The position numbers were made by a program, and so were the translations under genes. DNA of 64,000 nucleotides from Oceanococcus sp051252075 (GTDB taxonomy: Bacteria > Pseudomonadota > Gammaproteobacteria > Nevskiales > Oceanococcaceae): positions 1 through 64,000 of the forward strand of contig JBPOFU010000004.1 in assembly GCA_051252075.1 (NCBI GenBank). The letters run 5' to 3'. Within the stretch, counting starts at the first letter, position 1. The number at the start of each line of letters is the position of its first letter. Under the pieces are notes generated by a model. It saw only the letters and a list, made by a program, of their open reading frames with translations. It ran no database searches and was not told the origin of the DNA. Shown here piece by piece: positions 50,995 to 59,658 of the stretch.

Positions 50995-51222
50995 TTAGTA
51001 GTGCGGTGGTAATTCGTATTCACCACTGCCACCACCGTCGCTAGGATTGGCTTCGCGCACACTGCGGAGTTGCTCCGCTAGGATTTTTACGTTCTGGTTC
51101 AAACGCAGCAATTCGCCTTGCTGATGAGCAATCACGTCGTTGAGTTTGAGCAGCGTGTCGTCCTGATGGGCGACACGCGCTTGCAGGTCGATGATTGCGT
51201 CCTGCGTATCCATAGAACTCAT
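50995..51222 (-). CDS. slyX: SlyX family protein
   Basis: 75 residues, nearly all coiled coil ('IIDLQARVAHQDDTLLKLND', 'HQQGELLRLNQNVKILAEQL'), ending with the family's 'P-P-H-Y' C-terminus. Function is unknown in any species to my knowledge. It starts in the base next to the parvulin stop. ATG 51213 is an alternative start. Confidence 0.9.
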   Translation of the reverse strand: MSSMDTQDAIIDLQARVAHQDDTLLKLNDVIAHQQGELLRLNQNVKILAEQLRSVREANPSDGGGSGEYELPPHY

Positions 51223-51504
51223 TCAGTCGCTGCGGCTAGTGATTTCTAGCAAATGGTAACCAAATTGAGTTTTGATCGGGCCGTGGACGGTGTTGAGCTC
51301 GTCACGGAAGACCACTTCGTCAAATTCTGGAACCATCATGCCCTGGCTGAAACTGCCTAAATCACCGCCGGATTGGCCGGACGGGCAGCTGGAGTGCGCT
51401 TTTGCGGCGGCAGCAAAGTCTTCGCCATCAGCGATGCGTTGTTTGAGGTCGTTACACGTCGCTTCGGAATCAACCAGTATGTGGCGAGCAGTTGCGGTAG
51501 GCAT
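51223..51504 (-). CDS. Parvulin-type peptidyl-prolyl isomerase (PpiC-like)
   Basis: 93 residues, a lone parvulin domain without signal peptide: 'ATARHILVDSEATCNDLKQR', 'SCPSGQSGGDLGSFSQGMMV', 'VFRDELNTVHGPIKTQFGYH'. It matches cytoplasmic PpiC of E. coli in length. ATG 51504 has AGGAG seven bases upstream; longer versions lack support. It helps cis-trans isomerisation at Xaa-Pro bonds. Leads directly into slyX. Confidence 0.92.
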   Translation of the reverse strand: MPTATARHILVDSEATCNDLKQRIADGEDFAAAAKAHSSCPSGQSGGDLGSFSQGMMVPEFDEVVFRDELNTVHGPIKTQFGYHLLEITSRSD

Positions 51505-51603
51505 GGATTTTCTCCTGAATAGTTTTTTCAGCATGGCTGAAACCGGTAAAAAGCGCGTAGCTTAACCGATCAGGCACCGACCTAGGCGATTGCAGCGTAT
51601 CGG

Positions 51604-51993
51604 TTACGGTGCCGCTGAACGATCCTCAGAGCGTGCCTGCGCACTCTGCCGCGCCGCATGAGCACCATCGGCTATGCGTTTTTTCGCCTTATGCAGGCTG
51701 ACTTTGTCCAAGGTATCGCGCACGGCACTGGTCAAATGAAATTCAGTATCTTCCAGATGTTCGGCGCCTGATGGCGTCAGCACAACCGCAAGGCCACCGC
51801 CATCGTTTTGGAAATCCACAAGATTTTGCTCAAACATGCCACGAACGGCATCGCGCAGGTCACTTTGACGCAGTCCGGTGTATGACCAAAAACCCTGCAA
51901 TTCCCGAAAAGGAATAGAGGAATACGCTTCCATATTCTGCTCGCGGAAAATGCGCTGCAGCGCTTTTTCCAGAGTGCTGTGGGTTACGATCAC
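51604..51993 (-). CDS. Hypothetical protein, divergent from fabH
   Basis: About 129 residues from GTG 51993, chosen because GGAGA stands 6 bases upstream; TTG 52032 is the only longer option. The N-terminal half ('LEKALQRIFREQNMEAYSSI', 'LQGFWSYTGLRQSDLRDAVR') could form a winged helix, and 'LTPSGAEHLED' looks like a wing. The C-terminal tail is Ala/Arg/Lys-rich. No family recognised. It is divergent from fabH with about 65 bases between starts. Confidence 0.55.
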   Translation of the reverse strand: MIVTHSTLEKALQRIFREQNMEAYSSIPFRELQGFWSYTGLRQSDLRDAVRGMFEQNLVDFQNDGGGLAVVLTPSGAEHLEDTEFHLTSAVRDTLDKVSLHKAKKRIADGAHAARQSAQARSEDRSAAP

Positions 51994-52058
51994 GGCTGGT
52001 CTCCAATTCTGACGTCGCTCATATCTTGGCAAGTGACGAGCAAATAAAAAGTGAAGTC

Positions 52059-53018
52059 ATGAAGTATTCGAAAATTGTGGCAACTGGCAGCTATTTGCCG
52101 GCGCGGGTCGTGAGCAATGCGGATCTGCAAACTTCAGTTGAAACATCGGATGAATGGATCGTTTCGCGCACTGGGATTGAAGCCCGACATGTGGCCGCAG
52201 ATGGAGAAATGACCAGCGACTTGGCCTTGCATGCGGCTGAGGCGGCCTTGGCGGCAGCCAATATGGGGCCGCAAGATATCGACCTGATTATTGTTGCCAC
52301 CACGACGCCGGATATGGTGTTTCCGTCCACAGCCTGTTTATTGCAACAAAAACTTGGGGTGCAGCAGGGCGCTGCCTTTGATGTACAGGCCGTGTGCACG
52401 GGATTTATTTATGCTCTTGCGACCGCCAATGCCTTGATTCAAAACGGTTCTCATCGACGAGCCTTGGTGGTAGGCGCGGAAGTCTTCTCGCGTATTTTGG
52501 ACTGGAATGACCGTCGCACCTGCGTGTTGTTCGGTGATGGTGCCGGTGCCGTTATCGTCGAGGCCAGTGACAAGCCGGGTATTTTGTCCACCCATCTGCA
52601 CGCCGATGGTAGCCAAGGGCATATTTTGCGAGTCTCTGCGAGCCTGTCGGGCGGGAAAATAACCGGACATCCTTTTTTGGAAATGGATGGTCAAGCGGTG
52701 TTTAAATTTGCGGTTAAGGTGTTGCATGAAGCCGCGCAGGAAGCGCTACGGCATAACGGTTTAAGTGGCACTGATTTGGATTGGTTTATTCCCCATCAAG
52801 CCAATCTACGCATTATTAAAGCGATGGCGAAAAAGCTGGGCGTGTCGGATGACAAAGTCGTGACCACGGTGCATAAGCACGGCAATACTTCAGCAGCATC
52901 CGTGCCATTGGCCTTGGATGCCGCAGTGCGTGATGGGCGTGTACAGCGCGGTCAAAGCGTGCTGTTGGAAGGCGTGGGCGGCGGTATGACTTGGGGTGCG
53001 GTGTTACTGCGCTACTGA
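52059..53018 (+). CDS. fabH: 3-oxoacyl-ACP synthase III
   Basis: 319 residues from ATG 52059. It condenses acetyl-CoA (or another starter) with malonyl-ACP. The catalytic Cys113 sits in 'AVCTGFIYAL', the His in 'WFIPHQANLRIIKAMAK' and the Asn in 'HKHGNTSAASVPLALD': the full Cys-His-Asn triad. C-terminal 'LLEGVGGGMTWGAVLLRY' is typical. It is not in a fab operon here; solitary fabH-like genes may be starter-specific. Its last 15 bases overlap the convergent GST gene. Confidence 0.93.
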   Translation: MKYSKIVATGSYLPARVVSNADLQTSVETSDEWIVSRTGIEARHVAADGEMTSDLALHAAEAALAAANMGPQDIDLIIVATTTPDMVFPSTACLLQQKLGVQQGAAFDVQAVCTGFIYALATANALIQNGSHRRALVVGAEVFSRILDWNDRRTCVLFGDGAGAVIVEASDKPGILSTHLHADGSQGHILRVSASLSGGKITGHPFLEMDGQAVFKFAVKVLHEAAQEALRHNGLSGTDLDWFIPHQANLRIIKAMAKKLGVSDDKVVTTVHKHGNTSAASVPLALDAAVRDGRVQRGQSVLLEGVGGGMTWGAVLLRY

Positions 53019-53636
53019 TTCATACTGGTGAGCCGCTTCATCCATGCTGATGATGCCCGGTTGCTCAGCGATTCGGCCAAGCCATGCCTGTATATGCGGA
53101 TAACGTTCTAGGGAAAAACCGCCTTCATTGGCGACGTGGGTATAGGCGTACAAGCTGATATCGGCAATGCTCAGACTGGAACCCGCGATATAAGGGTGCT
53201 GCCTCAATTGTTGCTCCATCACATCCAGGGCTTGATATCCTTTGGGTAAGCAACTGGCATGTCGTTGTTTCTCATGTTCGGGGGAACCGAGATAACGTTG
53301 GATGTAGCGCGCTACCGCAATCGCGGGTTCATGGCTGTATTGCTCAAAGAACTGCCACTGCAGGATTTGCGCACGTTGCCATGGCTCACTGGGCAGTAAG
53401 GCCGAGTCAGCGGCCAGATAATTCAAGATGGCATTGGATTCCGCCAAGGTACTGTCGTCTTCACGCCGCAGCAGGGGAATCCGGCCATTGGGATTCAGTT
53501 GCAGAAAGTCAGCGCTTCGGCTTTGTCCTTGCAGTATGTCTATGCGGGTCCACTGAAATGGGATGTGCAGAATCCGGCAACACAGCAACACTTTGTAGCA
53601 ATTGCCGGAGTACACATCGCCATAGATCTGCAACAT
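53004..53636 (-). CDS. Glutathione S-transferase family protein
   Basis: 210 residues. Thioredoxin-like N-terminal domain 'LQIYGDVYSGNCYKVLLCCR' (Tyr/Ser/Cys near residue 10 as the candidate thiolate contact), 'LQLNPNGRIPLLRREDD' (cis-Pro) and 'LAESNAILNYLA' (glutathione-binding E-S-N). The all-helical C-terminal domain follows with 'SLSIADISLYAYTHVA' (N-capping D). Its ATG overlaps the crotonase stop (ATGA), so the two are cotranscribed. Confidence 0.9.
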   Translation of the reverse strand: MLQIYGDVYSGNCYKVLLCCRILHIPFQWTRIDILQGQSRSADFLQLNPNGRIPLLRREDDSTLAESNAILNYLAADSALLPSEPWQRAQILQWQFFEQYSHEPAIAVARYIQRYLGSPEHEKQRHASCLPKGYQALDVMEQQLRQHPYIAGSSLSIADISLYAYTHVANEGGFSLERYPHIQAWLGRIAEQPGIISMDEAAHQYESVAQ

Positions 53637-54379
53637 CAGCCGCCCAACTTATCCATGTAGCGCTGTATGCCTTCGAGCACTTCAGACTCAGACCAGCGAG
53701 CAAAGACAGCCGGGTTGAGGTCTTTTGCACCGGCGTCCATGCGTTGCAGCGTTTCTGAACGCAGCATGGCTTTGGCCAGTCGAAAGTTCTTACCGTCTAT
53801 GTTTGCCAGCTTCTCTGCCATTCTTTGTGCGCTGGGCAGCAAGTCATCGGCTTCCACGGCTTGGTCGATAAAGCCTTTGGTGACGGCATCGTCGGCCAGC
53901 AAAGTTTCGCCGGTATAGAGATGTTTTTGCAGATGGTGAGGAGGCACGACGAAACGCAACATTTCCAGCGGCGCGATAGGAAAGGGCACGCTGACCAGCA
54001 ATTCGGGAGCACCAATGCGGCCTTTGCCGCGAGCCATGTAGCGGTAGTCACCGGCTACGGCAAACATGCAGCCACCGGCAATGGCATGGCCGTTGACGGC
54101 GGTGATCAGCGGTGCTGGGAACGCAAACATGCCTCGCAGCATGCTGTCGAGTGAGGCCACAAATTGGCTGGCGTAATCGCTGCCCTCTTTGAGCATACGC
54201 ATGAGATCAACCCCGGCTGAAAAGATGCCACCGGTGCTAGTGAGGATGACAGCGCGGGCATCTTCCAATTGTTTAAAGGTTTCCGACATGGCTTGTAGCA
54301 GCTCTATGTCTGCGGCATTGGCTTTGCCGTGGTTCAGCGTCAGGGTAACGATGCCGTTGTTTTCGGTTTGTTCAATCAT
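53636..54379 (-). CDS. Enoyl-CoA hydratase/isomerase family (crotonase)
   Basis: 247 residues. 'IVTLTLNHGKANAADIELLQ' starts the fold, 'ILTSTGGIFSAGVDLMRML' forms the CoA oxyanion hole and 'ITAVNGHAIAGGCMFAVAGD' the second. Position two of the usual Glu pair: 'RIGAPELLVSVPFPIAPLEM' has Glu in the hydratase location. The exact reaction is uncertain. A single short operon with the GST gene; 80 bases separate it from the MBL-fold gene. Confidence 0.88.
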   Translation of the reverse strand: MIEQTENNGIVTLTLNHGKANAADIELLQAMSETFKQLEDARAVILTSTGGIFSAGVDLMRMLKEGSDYASQFVASLDSMLRGMFAFPAPLITAVNGHAIAGGCMFAVAGDYRYMARGKGRIGAPELLVSVPFPIAPLEMLRFVVPPHHLQKHLYTGETLLADDAVTKGFIDQAVEADDLLPSAQRMAEKLANIDGKNFRLAKAMLRSETLQRMDAGAKDLNPAVFARWSESEVLEGIQRYMDKLGG

Positions 54380-54458
54380 GGTTTTCTATGCGTTGAGATT
54401 TTCAGCGTATTGCAACAGATTCAGGTCGCATCGACGTGCGCCTTTCAGACGAGAAGTC

Positions 54459-55373
54459 TTAAAAGCCAGCTTTCAACACGCCGCGTTCCAGCAATTTGTG
54501 CATGATGCTGGCATCGTGACCAGGCACCAATGCGATCTGCGGCTGCTGCTCGCGTAAGGCGTGTAGGCTGGCGAATTGGTTGACCACTTGTTCACGATTC
54601 TCCTTGATCAGGGCAGTCATGAACCAAGGGCGCTCCTTGATCGCATCAATATTACGCATTTGCCAAGCGACGTCGCCCATCAGCAAAATTTCCTGACCGC
54701 TGCTGGTTTTAATGAAGACCATTTGTGAGCCAGGGGTATGTCCCGGGGACTTAATTAAGACCACACCCGGCGCAATGCTGGTCATATCTTGGTAATCCAA
54801 TGCTTGGTAGTTATCGAATATACCCTCGGGGAAGCTTGCAGGTTCCAAGCGGTCGGGGTGACTGAGTTGTTCTTTGCTTAGGCGGATTTTGGGTAAAAGT
54901 TCAATCAGGTTCGGATGATCGACGAGTCCACCTATATGATCAAAATGCTCATGCGTGATGACGATTTGACTGGCTTGGCGCATAGCCTCATCGATGCGCT
55001 GGCGCGCCTTAGAATCGAAATAATCAACCATAAAGCTCGGCAAGCCCTCGGTGTTTGCCATGCCCGCATCCACAACGATGGACGAGCCTGGAAATTCCAA
55101 TTTGTAGACATACACGGGAATTGCTGTGCCTTGCCACTTTTCACCGGCCATCACCATCGCTTCTGCAAACGTCAATTGGGCAATCTGTTCGACTCGGACC
55201 TGGCTGGGCTTGGGGCCGCGGCCTTGTTCAGCCAAGGCTCGAACTTTGCCGATATCCAAGGTATAGCTGCTGGGATCGGCGGCGCTCGGGCTGTGCAGAA
55301 CTGCCGCATACCAAAGTGCCGACAGCGCAGCGAGAGTGGCGAAAATGAACAGTAAAAAAGTACTGAGTTTCAA
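54459..55373 (-). CDS. Metallo-beta-lactamase-fold hydrolase, membrane-anchored
   Basis: 304 residues. The start is TTG 55373 with AAGGAC 8 bases upstream (the longer open frame has no such site and encodes implausible residues). N-terminal helix 'LSTFLLFIFATLAALSALWY' anchors it. Zinc motif 'ITHEHFDHIGGLVDH' (H-x-H-x-D-H), then 'SPGHTPGSQMVF', 'LLMGDVAW' and 'LVPGHDASI' give the remaining ligands. Relatives include lactonases and other esterases; substrate unknown. Confidence 0.85.
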   Translation of the reverse strand: MKLSTFLLFIFATLAALSALWYAAVLHSPSAADPSSYTLDIGKVRALAEQGRGPKPSQVRVEQIAQLTFAEAMVMAGEKWQGTAIPVYVYKLEFPGSSIVVDAGMANTEGLPSFMVDYFDSKARQRIDEAMRQASQIVITHEHFDHIGGLVDHPNLIELLPKIRLSKEQLSHPDRLEPASFPEGIFDNYQALDYQDMTSIAPGVVLIKSPGHTPGSQMVFIKTSSGQEILLMGDVAWQMRNIDAIKERPWFMTALIKENREQVVNQFASLHALREQQPQIALVPGHDASIMHKLLERGVLKAGF

Positions 55374-55532
55374 GACGGCTGTCCTTGTTGCATATGTTTG
55401 AGTTGAGTGGCATGGAGCATAACGTAGGCGCCATTCGATGCGCGGCGAAATCGCAGCATAAATAAGCAATGCCGCAAATCTATGCCGATTATCTGGGTAA
55501 CTCTCCCCGTGGTCGGTTTTCCGGGGATATTG

Positions 55533-55568
55533 TTGACACAATCCATATATGGCATAAAGTTGCCATAT
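55533..55568 (+). promoter_or_regulatory. Pilus-operon promoter with operator-like palindrome over -10
   Basis: TTGACA at 55533-55538, 16-base spacer, TAAAGT at 55555-55560. The -10 hexamer is exactly the spacer of a perfect 8-bp inverted repeat, ATATGGCA (55547-55554) and TGCCATAT (55561-55568). The ATG of the operon's first gene is at 55593. A repressor bound to the arms would block the promoter. No regulator gene is adjacent. Confidence 0.6.
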
Positions 55569-55592
55569 GTATTTATTTTGTGTTGGTGATGT

Positions 55593-56546
55593 ATGACTGG
55601 AATTTTTCAGCTCGGTAAACGAAGCGCTATCTATTTGTATAGTTCGTTACTTCTCGTTTTGGCGGCTTGCGGTTCCACTGCAGACATCTCTGGTACTGGG
55701 TTCGCGACCTTTGGAATCACCGATGCTCCGGTCGATGATGCAGAACGCGTTGTCATCGAAATTGCGGAGATCATCTTGCTAAAAGAAGATGAGCAGGTGT
55801 CGCTCACCGCAGGATTGCCACGTCAAATTGATTTGTTGTCACTACAGGGCGGCTTGCAAGACATTTTGATTGATGAGGCCGCGATCCCTGTTGGCGAATA
55901 TTCTGAGATACGTTTAAAACTCAATGCGGTTGCGAGCAACTGTAGAAACCTGTCTCCCCCATACCCCTCGTTCATTACCGTCGATGGTGTCGACTATCCG
56001 CTGGCGGCTCCTAGCAGTGCCAGTTCCGGTGTGAAAGTGAAGGGCGACGTCAGCATAGCCAGTGGTGAAGTCAGCAAATTTGTCATCGATTTTGATCTGC
56101 GTAAGTCGATTGCACAGCGTAGCGGAGGCAGTTGCTACAACCTCAAGCCGGTCTTGCGTTTGGTCGAGCAGGACGACGCTGGAGTGATCTTCGGGCAAGT
56201 TGATGCCGCACTGTTGCAAGACTCGAGCTGCACTTCAGACCCACAATCTGGCGCTGGTGCCGCGGTCTATGTGTTTTCCGGCGGGGGCGTAGATCCTGTC
56301 GATATTCAAGGCACTGAGGATGATCCAGTAACGACGGCATCGTTGCAAGTGACCGATGATGGTTTTGAATACACCGCAGCCTTCTTGCCGCCGGGTGAAT
56401 ACACCGCCGCTTTGAGCTGTCAGGCCGGTGATGATCGAATAGACGCTGCAGATGCTATCGCGTTTGCTCAGTCTAGCGTTGTGTCCGTGGGCAGCGGTTC
56501 TCAAAGCCAAGTGGATTTTGAGATCAACAGTGTTGGAGTTCGGTAA
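55593..56546 (+). CDS. DUF4382 lipoprotein heading the minor-pilin operon
   Basis: 317 residues. Signal 'LYSSLLLVLAACGSTADISG' has a lipobox (LAAC). The DUF4382 domain shows 'GFATFGITDAPVDDAERVVI', 'QIDLLSLQGGLQDILIDEAA', 'IPVGEYSEIRLKL' and 'GEVSKFVIDFDLRKSI'. After it, residues ~195-317 form a second beta-rich segment. The family is secreted and of unknown function. The stop overlaps the pilE-like ATG (TAATG), which puts this lipoprotein in the same message as the minor pilins. Confidence 0.85.
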   Translation: MTGIFQLGKRSAIYLYSSLLLVLAACGSTADISGTGFATFGITDAPVDDAERVVIEIAEIILLKEDEQVSLTAGLPRQIDLLSLQGGLQDILIDEAAIPVGEYSEIRLKLNAVASNCRNLSPPYPSFITVDGVDYPLAAPSSASSGVKVKGDVSIASGEVSKFVIDFDLRKSIAQRSGGSCYNLKPVLRLVEQDDAGVIFGQVDAALLQDSSCTSDPQSGAGAAVYVFSGGGVDPVDIQGTEDDPVTTASLQVTDDGFEYTAAFLPPGEYTAALSCQAGDDRIDAADAIAFAQSSVVSVGSGSQSQVDFEINSVGVR

Positions 56547-56953
56547 TGCTCGGATGCTCAGCAAAGTATAGAAAACAGCCGGGATTCACCCTGGTTGAAC
56601 TGCTGATTGTTGTTGCCATTGTCGGTTTGTTGGCGGCCATTGCACTACCGTCCTATCAGCAATCAGTTATTAAAGGCCGACGGGCTGCAGCACAAGGCCT
56701 GTTAATGGATTTGGCGCAACGTGAACAACAGTATTTCGCTGATAGCCGCAGCTTTACCAGTGACCTTGCTGTTTTAGGCGTCAGCGTGCCCGCTGATGTT
56801 GCTAAGTACTACACCGTGGCCGTGACGTTAGTCGCGGGGCCCCCGGCCAGTTTCTTAATCGAGGCCACGCCTGTCTCCGGTACCCAGCAAACCGTTGATG
56901 GTGTTATTTCTATTGATAAAGCAGGCGAGCGCTTGCCGGCAGATAAATGGTAA
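56546..56953 (+). CDS. Type IV pilin-like protein (PilE-type)
   Basis: 135 residues. Prepilin cleavage site 'QPGFTLVELLIVVAIVGLLA' (G|F with Glu5), followed by 'AIALPSYQQSVIKGRRAAAQ'. The rest ('LAQREQQYFADSRSFTSDLA') matches PilE minor pilins. The mature chain contains no Cys, so no D-region disulfide is present. It sits first among the pilins, whereas pilE usually closes this operon after pilY1. Confidence 0.88.
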   Translation: MLGCSAKYRKQPGFTLVELLIVVAIVGLLAAIALPSYQQSVIKGRRAAAQGLLMDLAQREQQYFADSRSFTSDLAVLGVSVPADVAKYYTVAVTLVAGPPASFLIEATPVSGTQQTVDGVISIDKAGERLPADKW

Positions 56954-57408
56954 TTCAGCAACAGCAAGCGGGATTTACTCTCGCGGAATTGATGATTGTG
57001 GTTGCAATATCCGCCATATTGACTTCATTGGCTGCACCATCATTTCGTGAATTGATTGTAAATACCCGCCTGCAAGCGGCGACTTCTGATATGCAAGCAG
57101 GGTTGCTATTGGCACGCAGTGAGGCAGTAAAAAGAAATGCACAAGTGCGTTTTCTACCACTTACTGGCGGGTGGAATAAAGGCTGGCAGGTCGTCGACCC
57201 CAACGATGTTGTATTGGCGACGATAGGCGGTGAGAGCAATCTTGCTATCAGCGCCAACATGGCGGCGTTGCAATATCTACCATCTGGTCGAATTTCTGGT
57301 GTGACCGCACCAGAATTTGAAATCAGCGATCCCCGCGAAGTCGGCAAAACGCGTTGCCTGCGTTCTGACCGTAGTGGTCGCCCCTATGTGCAGGTCGAGC
57401 CATGTTAG
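56947..57408 (+). CDS. Minor pseudopilin GspH/FimT/FimU-type
   Basis: 153 residues. Signal 'QQAGFTLAELMIVVAISAIL' (G|F, Glu5), then 'SLAAPSFRELIVNTRLQAAT' and 'LLARSEAVKRNAQVRF', the FimT/GspH core. C-terminal 'GKTRCLRSDRSGRPYVQ' carries a Cys pair with the last residue for a disulfide. Starts at ATG 56947, overlapping the pilE-like stop by 7 bases. Confidence 0.9.
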   Translation: MVIQQQQAGFTLAELMIVVAISAILTSLAAPSFRELIVNTRLQAATSDMQAGLLLARSEAVKRNAQVRFLPLTGGWNKGWQVVDPNDVVLATIGGESNLAISANMAALQYLPSGRISGVTAPEFEISDPREVGKTRCLRSDRSGRPYVQVEPC

Positions 57409-58007
57409 TTAAACCTAAGATTCTGAGCGACGGACCATTGTTCAATCAAGGATTTACCTTGATTGAAGTGCTGGTCTCCGTTGTAATTTTTTCAATTGGC
57501 ATTATGGGCATTTCGGCGCTTCAATTGAACTTGCAAACCCTACATGTGGATGCTTATCAGCGCTCCCAAGCGATCTTGATCATGCGTTCTATTAGTGAGC
57601 GCTTGGTTGCCAATCCGGTCAATGTTGCCGCTTATGTAACGGGCACAGCCAATCCAGTTGGCGTCGGTGACGCGCTAGGTGCGGATTGTGAAAATGCGGC
57701 TGATGAAGTTACCCGAGATATGTGCGAGTGGAGCCAGTTACTCAAGGGCGCTGGTGAATCTTTGGGTACGGATCAGGTCGGGGCAATGATAGGAGCGCGT
57801 GGATGCATTGAGCAGATCCAAGTGCCCGATCCTACTGTGAGCATCTGTACACCCGGCATCTACAGGTTGTCAATTGCATGGCAGGGTATGAATCTTACCA
57901 AAGCCCCCAATGAAATTATGGCATGCGGTGCGAATCAGTTTGGCGATGAAAAGCTCAGGCGCATAGTCACCAGCACAGTCACAACGGGGCTGAACCGATG
58001 TTCGTAA
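57402..58007 (+). CDS. pilV: Minor pilin PilV
   Basis: 201 residues. 'NQGFTLIEVLVSVVIFSIGI' (G|F, Glu5) and 'GISALQLNLQTLHVDAYQRS' followed by 'SISERLVANP' are the PilV pattern. Several Cys in the second half (positions near 89, 96, 136, 149, 180) suggest disulfides. Overlaps its upstream gene by 7 bases and pilW by 10. Confidence 0.9.
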   Translation: MLVKPKILSDGPLFNQGFTLIEVLVSVVIFSIGIMGISALQLNLQTLHVDAYQRSQAILIMRSISERLVANPVNVAAYVTGTANPVGVGDALGADCENAADEVTRDMCEWSQLLKGAGESLGTDQVGAMIGARGCIEQIQVPDPTVSICTPGIYRLSIAWQGMNLTKAPNEIMACGANQFGDEKLRRIVTSTVTTGLNRCS

Positions 58008-59071
58008 AACAGAATTTGGCTGGGAGTTATCAAAGAAAGAGTCGGCAACAGCAAGCGGGTTTGACCTTGATCGAATTGATGGTCGGGATGCTGGTGTCCC
58101 TACTCGTGCTGTTGGCACTGACGACCTTCTTCGTCAACGGTATGCGGGCGCGGGCGGAAATGAATCGTTCCAACGAGTTGGTTGAGAATGGGCGCTATAC
58201 GCTGCAGTTAATGACCCGAGACTTACAGAATGCTGGATATTTCGGTGAATTTGATCTCGCGCTAGCTGAAGCCAGCATGGATTTTCCAGCGGACCTACCG
58301 AATCCATGTGCCGCGGATCTGGCGAGTTTGGATTTTGCCATTCCCTTCCATATTCAAGGTTTCGATGGCGATGTGGATATTAACCTCGGTTGCATTAGCG
58401 ATTGGAAATCGGGCACTGATGTCGTTGTCGTTAGGCGCCTAAGCTCTTGTTTTAACACTGATCCTGGTTGTACGGTGGTTGCGGGCGCACCTTATTTTCA
58501 AGCATCGCAGTGCAATGGGCCTGGCGAACTGCAATCCGCAGATTCTGATGAGTGGTTTCGATTGCATACACAAGCGGCGCCACTCATAAAAACTTGGCGT
58601 GATTGTGTGTCTATCAATCGGGCGCGCCGCTTTCGCACACATATTTACTTTGTTGCCAATAACGATATATCAGGCGATGGAATTCCGACTTTGAAACGAG
58701 CAGAACTTGGTGCCGGGGGATTCTCCATTGTTCCTTTAGCCAACGGTGTGGAGTCTTTTCAAATCGAGTATGGCGTGGATACGAATGGAGACAGCGCACC
58801 TGACGGGTTTACCGCTGATCCAAGCGTTTTCAATGGCTGCGCAGATGCAGATTGCCGCATTTTGAACTGGAGAGATGTAACGGCGGTAAAACTCGCGGTG
58901 CTAATGCGCTCACTGTCGGGTGCGCAAAAGCAAAGTGTCAAGAAGAGCTTTAATTTAGGGCTGGATGTTGCGGGGAATGATGTTGTGCTCGGCCCATTTG
59001 ACGACAAATTCAAGCGTCATGCATTTCACTCTGTTGTCGCTTTGAAAAGTGTCGTGGGGCGTCGTCGATGA
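57998..59071 (+). CDS. pilW: Minor pilin PilW
   Basis: 357 residues. 'QQAGLTLIELMVGMLVSLLV' (G|L, Glu5), 'ARAEMNRSNELVENGRYTLQ' and 'LMTRDLQNAGYFGEFDLALA' form the PilW core. The C-terminal half contains 'NRARRFRTHIYFVANNDISG' and 'FQIEYGVDTNGDSAPDGFT', where the D-x-N-x-D-x-x-P-D-G stretch looks like a calcium-binding loop. Coupled to pilV by a 10-base overlap and to pilX by ATGA. Confidence 0.9.
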   Translation: MFVKQNLAGSYQRKSRQQQAGLTLIELMVGMLVSLLVLLALTTFFVNGMRARAEMNRSNELVENGRYTLQLMTRDLQNAGYFGEFDLALAEASMDFPADLPNPCAADLASLDFAIPFHIQGFDGDVDINLGCISDWKSGTDVVVVRRLSSCFNTDPGCTVVAGAPYFQASQCNGPGELQSADSDEWFRLHTQAAPLIKTWRDCVSINRARRFRTHIYFVANNDISGDGIPTLKRAELGAGGFSIVPLANGVESFQIEYGVDTNGDSAPDGFTADPSVFNGCADADCRILNWRDVTAVKLAVLMRSLSGAQKQSVKKSFNLGLDVAGNDVVLGPFDDKFKRHAFHSVVALKSVVGRRR

Positions 59072-59658
59072 AACCGCTTTTGAAATCGCAGCGCGGAGCC
59101 ACTTTGATCGTTGGCCTGATCATGCTGATGGTGACCAGCGTATCCCTGATGTCTTTGTACAACTACAGCAAAATTAGCTTTGAGATCGTGCAGAACTTAC
59201 AAAGCGAATCCATTGCGGTGGATTTGGCGAATGCGACTCTCGAGGGTGCCATCAGTACCACTCGGGTGGTGAATGCTCCTTCAGCGGTGTTCTTGCTGGG
59301 CTGTGATGGTTTCCAGAATTCACAATGCTTTGATATCGATGCTGACGGCCGAAATGATGTCGTTGTGCAACTCAACCCACAGCCATTTTGTGTGCAAGCG
59401 CAAATTATTCAAAACCGGCAACTGAATTTTGATAGCGCCGAAGACGAACCGTGCATCGTCAGTGCTACCACCGATTTTGGTGTCATAGGTGCGGCCTCTG
59501 ACAATTCGCTGTGTTCCAGCAGCTTATGGGAGGTCACTGCGGTAGCTACCGATGCAGTGACTCAAAGCAACCAATCCGTGACTGGTGATTATGCGGTCAG
59601 GGTGGCAACTGCCAATGTGCTGACGTCATGTCCTGCTGGAGGCCCTCGACCATGGTAA
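59068..59658 (+). CDS. pilX: Minor pilin PilX
   Basis: 196 residues. 'QRGATLIVGLIMLMVTSVSL' is the PilX start, where the usual G|F-x4-E is replaced (A, no Glu5), and then 'IVQNLQSESIAVDLANATLE'. Mature chain has Cys near positions 75, 82, 110, 130, 150 and 191. Stop overlaps pilY1. Lack of Glu5 is common in PilX/GspK-type initiating pilins, which cap the complex. Confidence 0.88.
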   Translation: MKPLLKSQRGATLIVGLIMLMVTSVSLMSLYNYSKISFEIVQNLQSESIAVDLANATLEGAISTTRVVNAPSAVFLLGCDGFQNSQCFDIDADGRNDVVVQLNPQPFCVQAQIIQNRQLNFDSAEDEPCIVSATTDFGVIGAASDNSLCSSSLWEVTAVATDAVTQSNQSVTGDYAVRVATANVLTSCPAGGPRPW

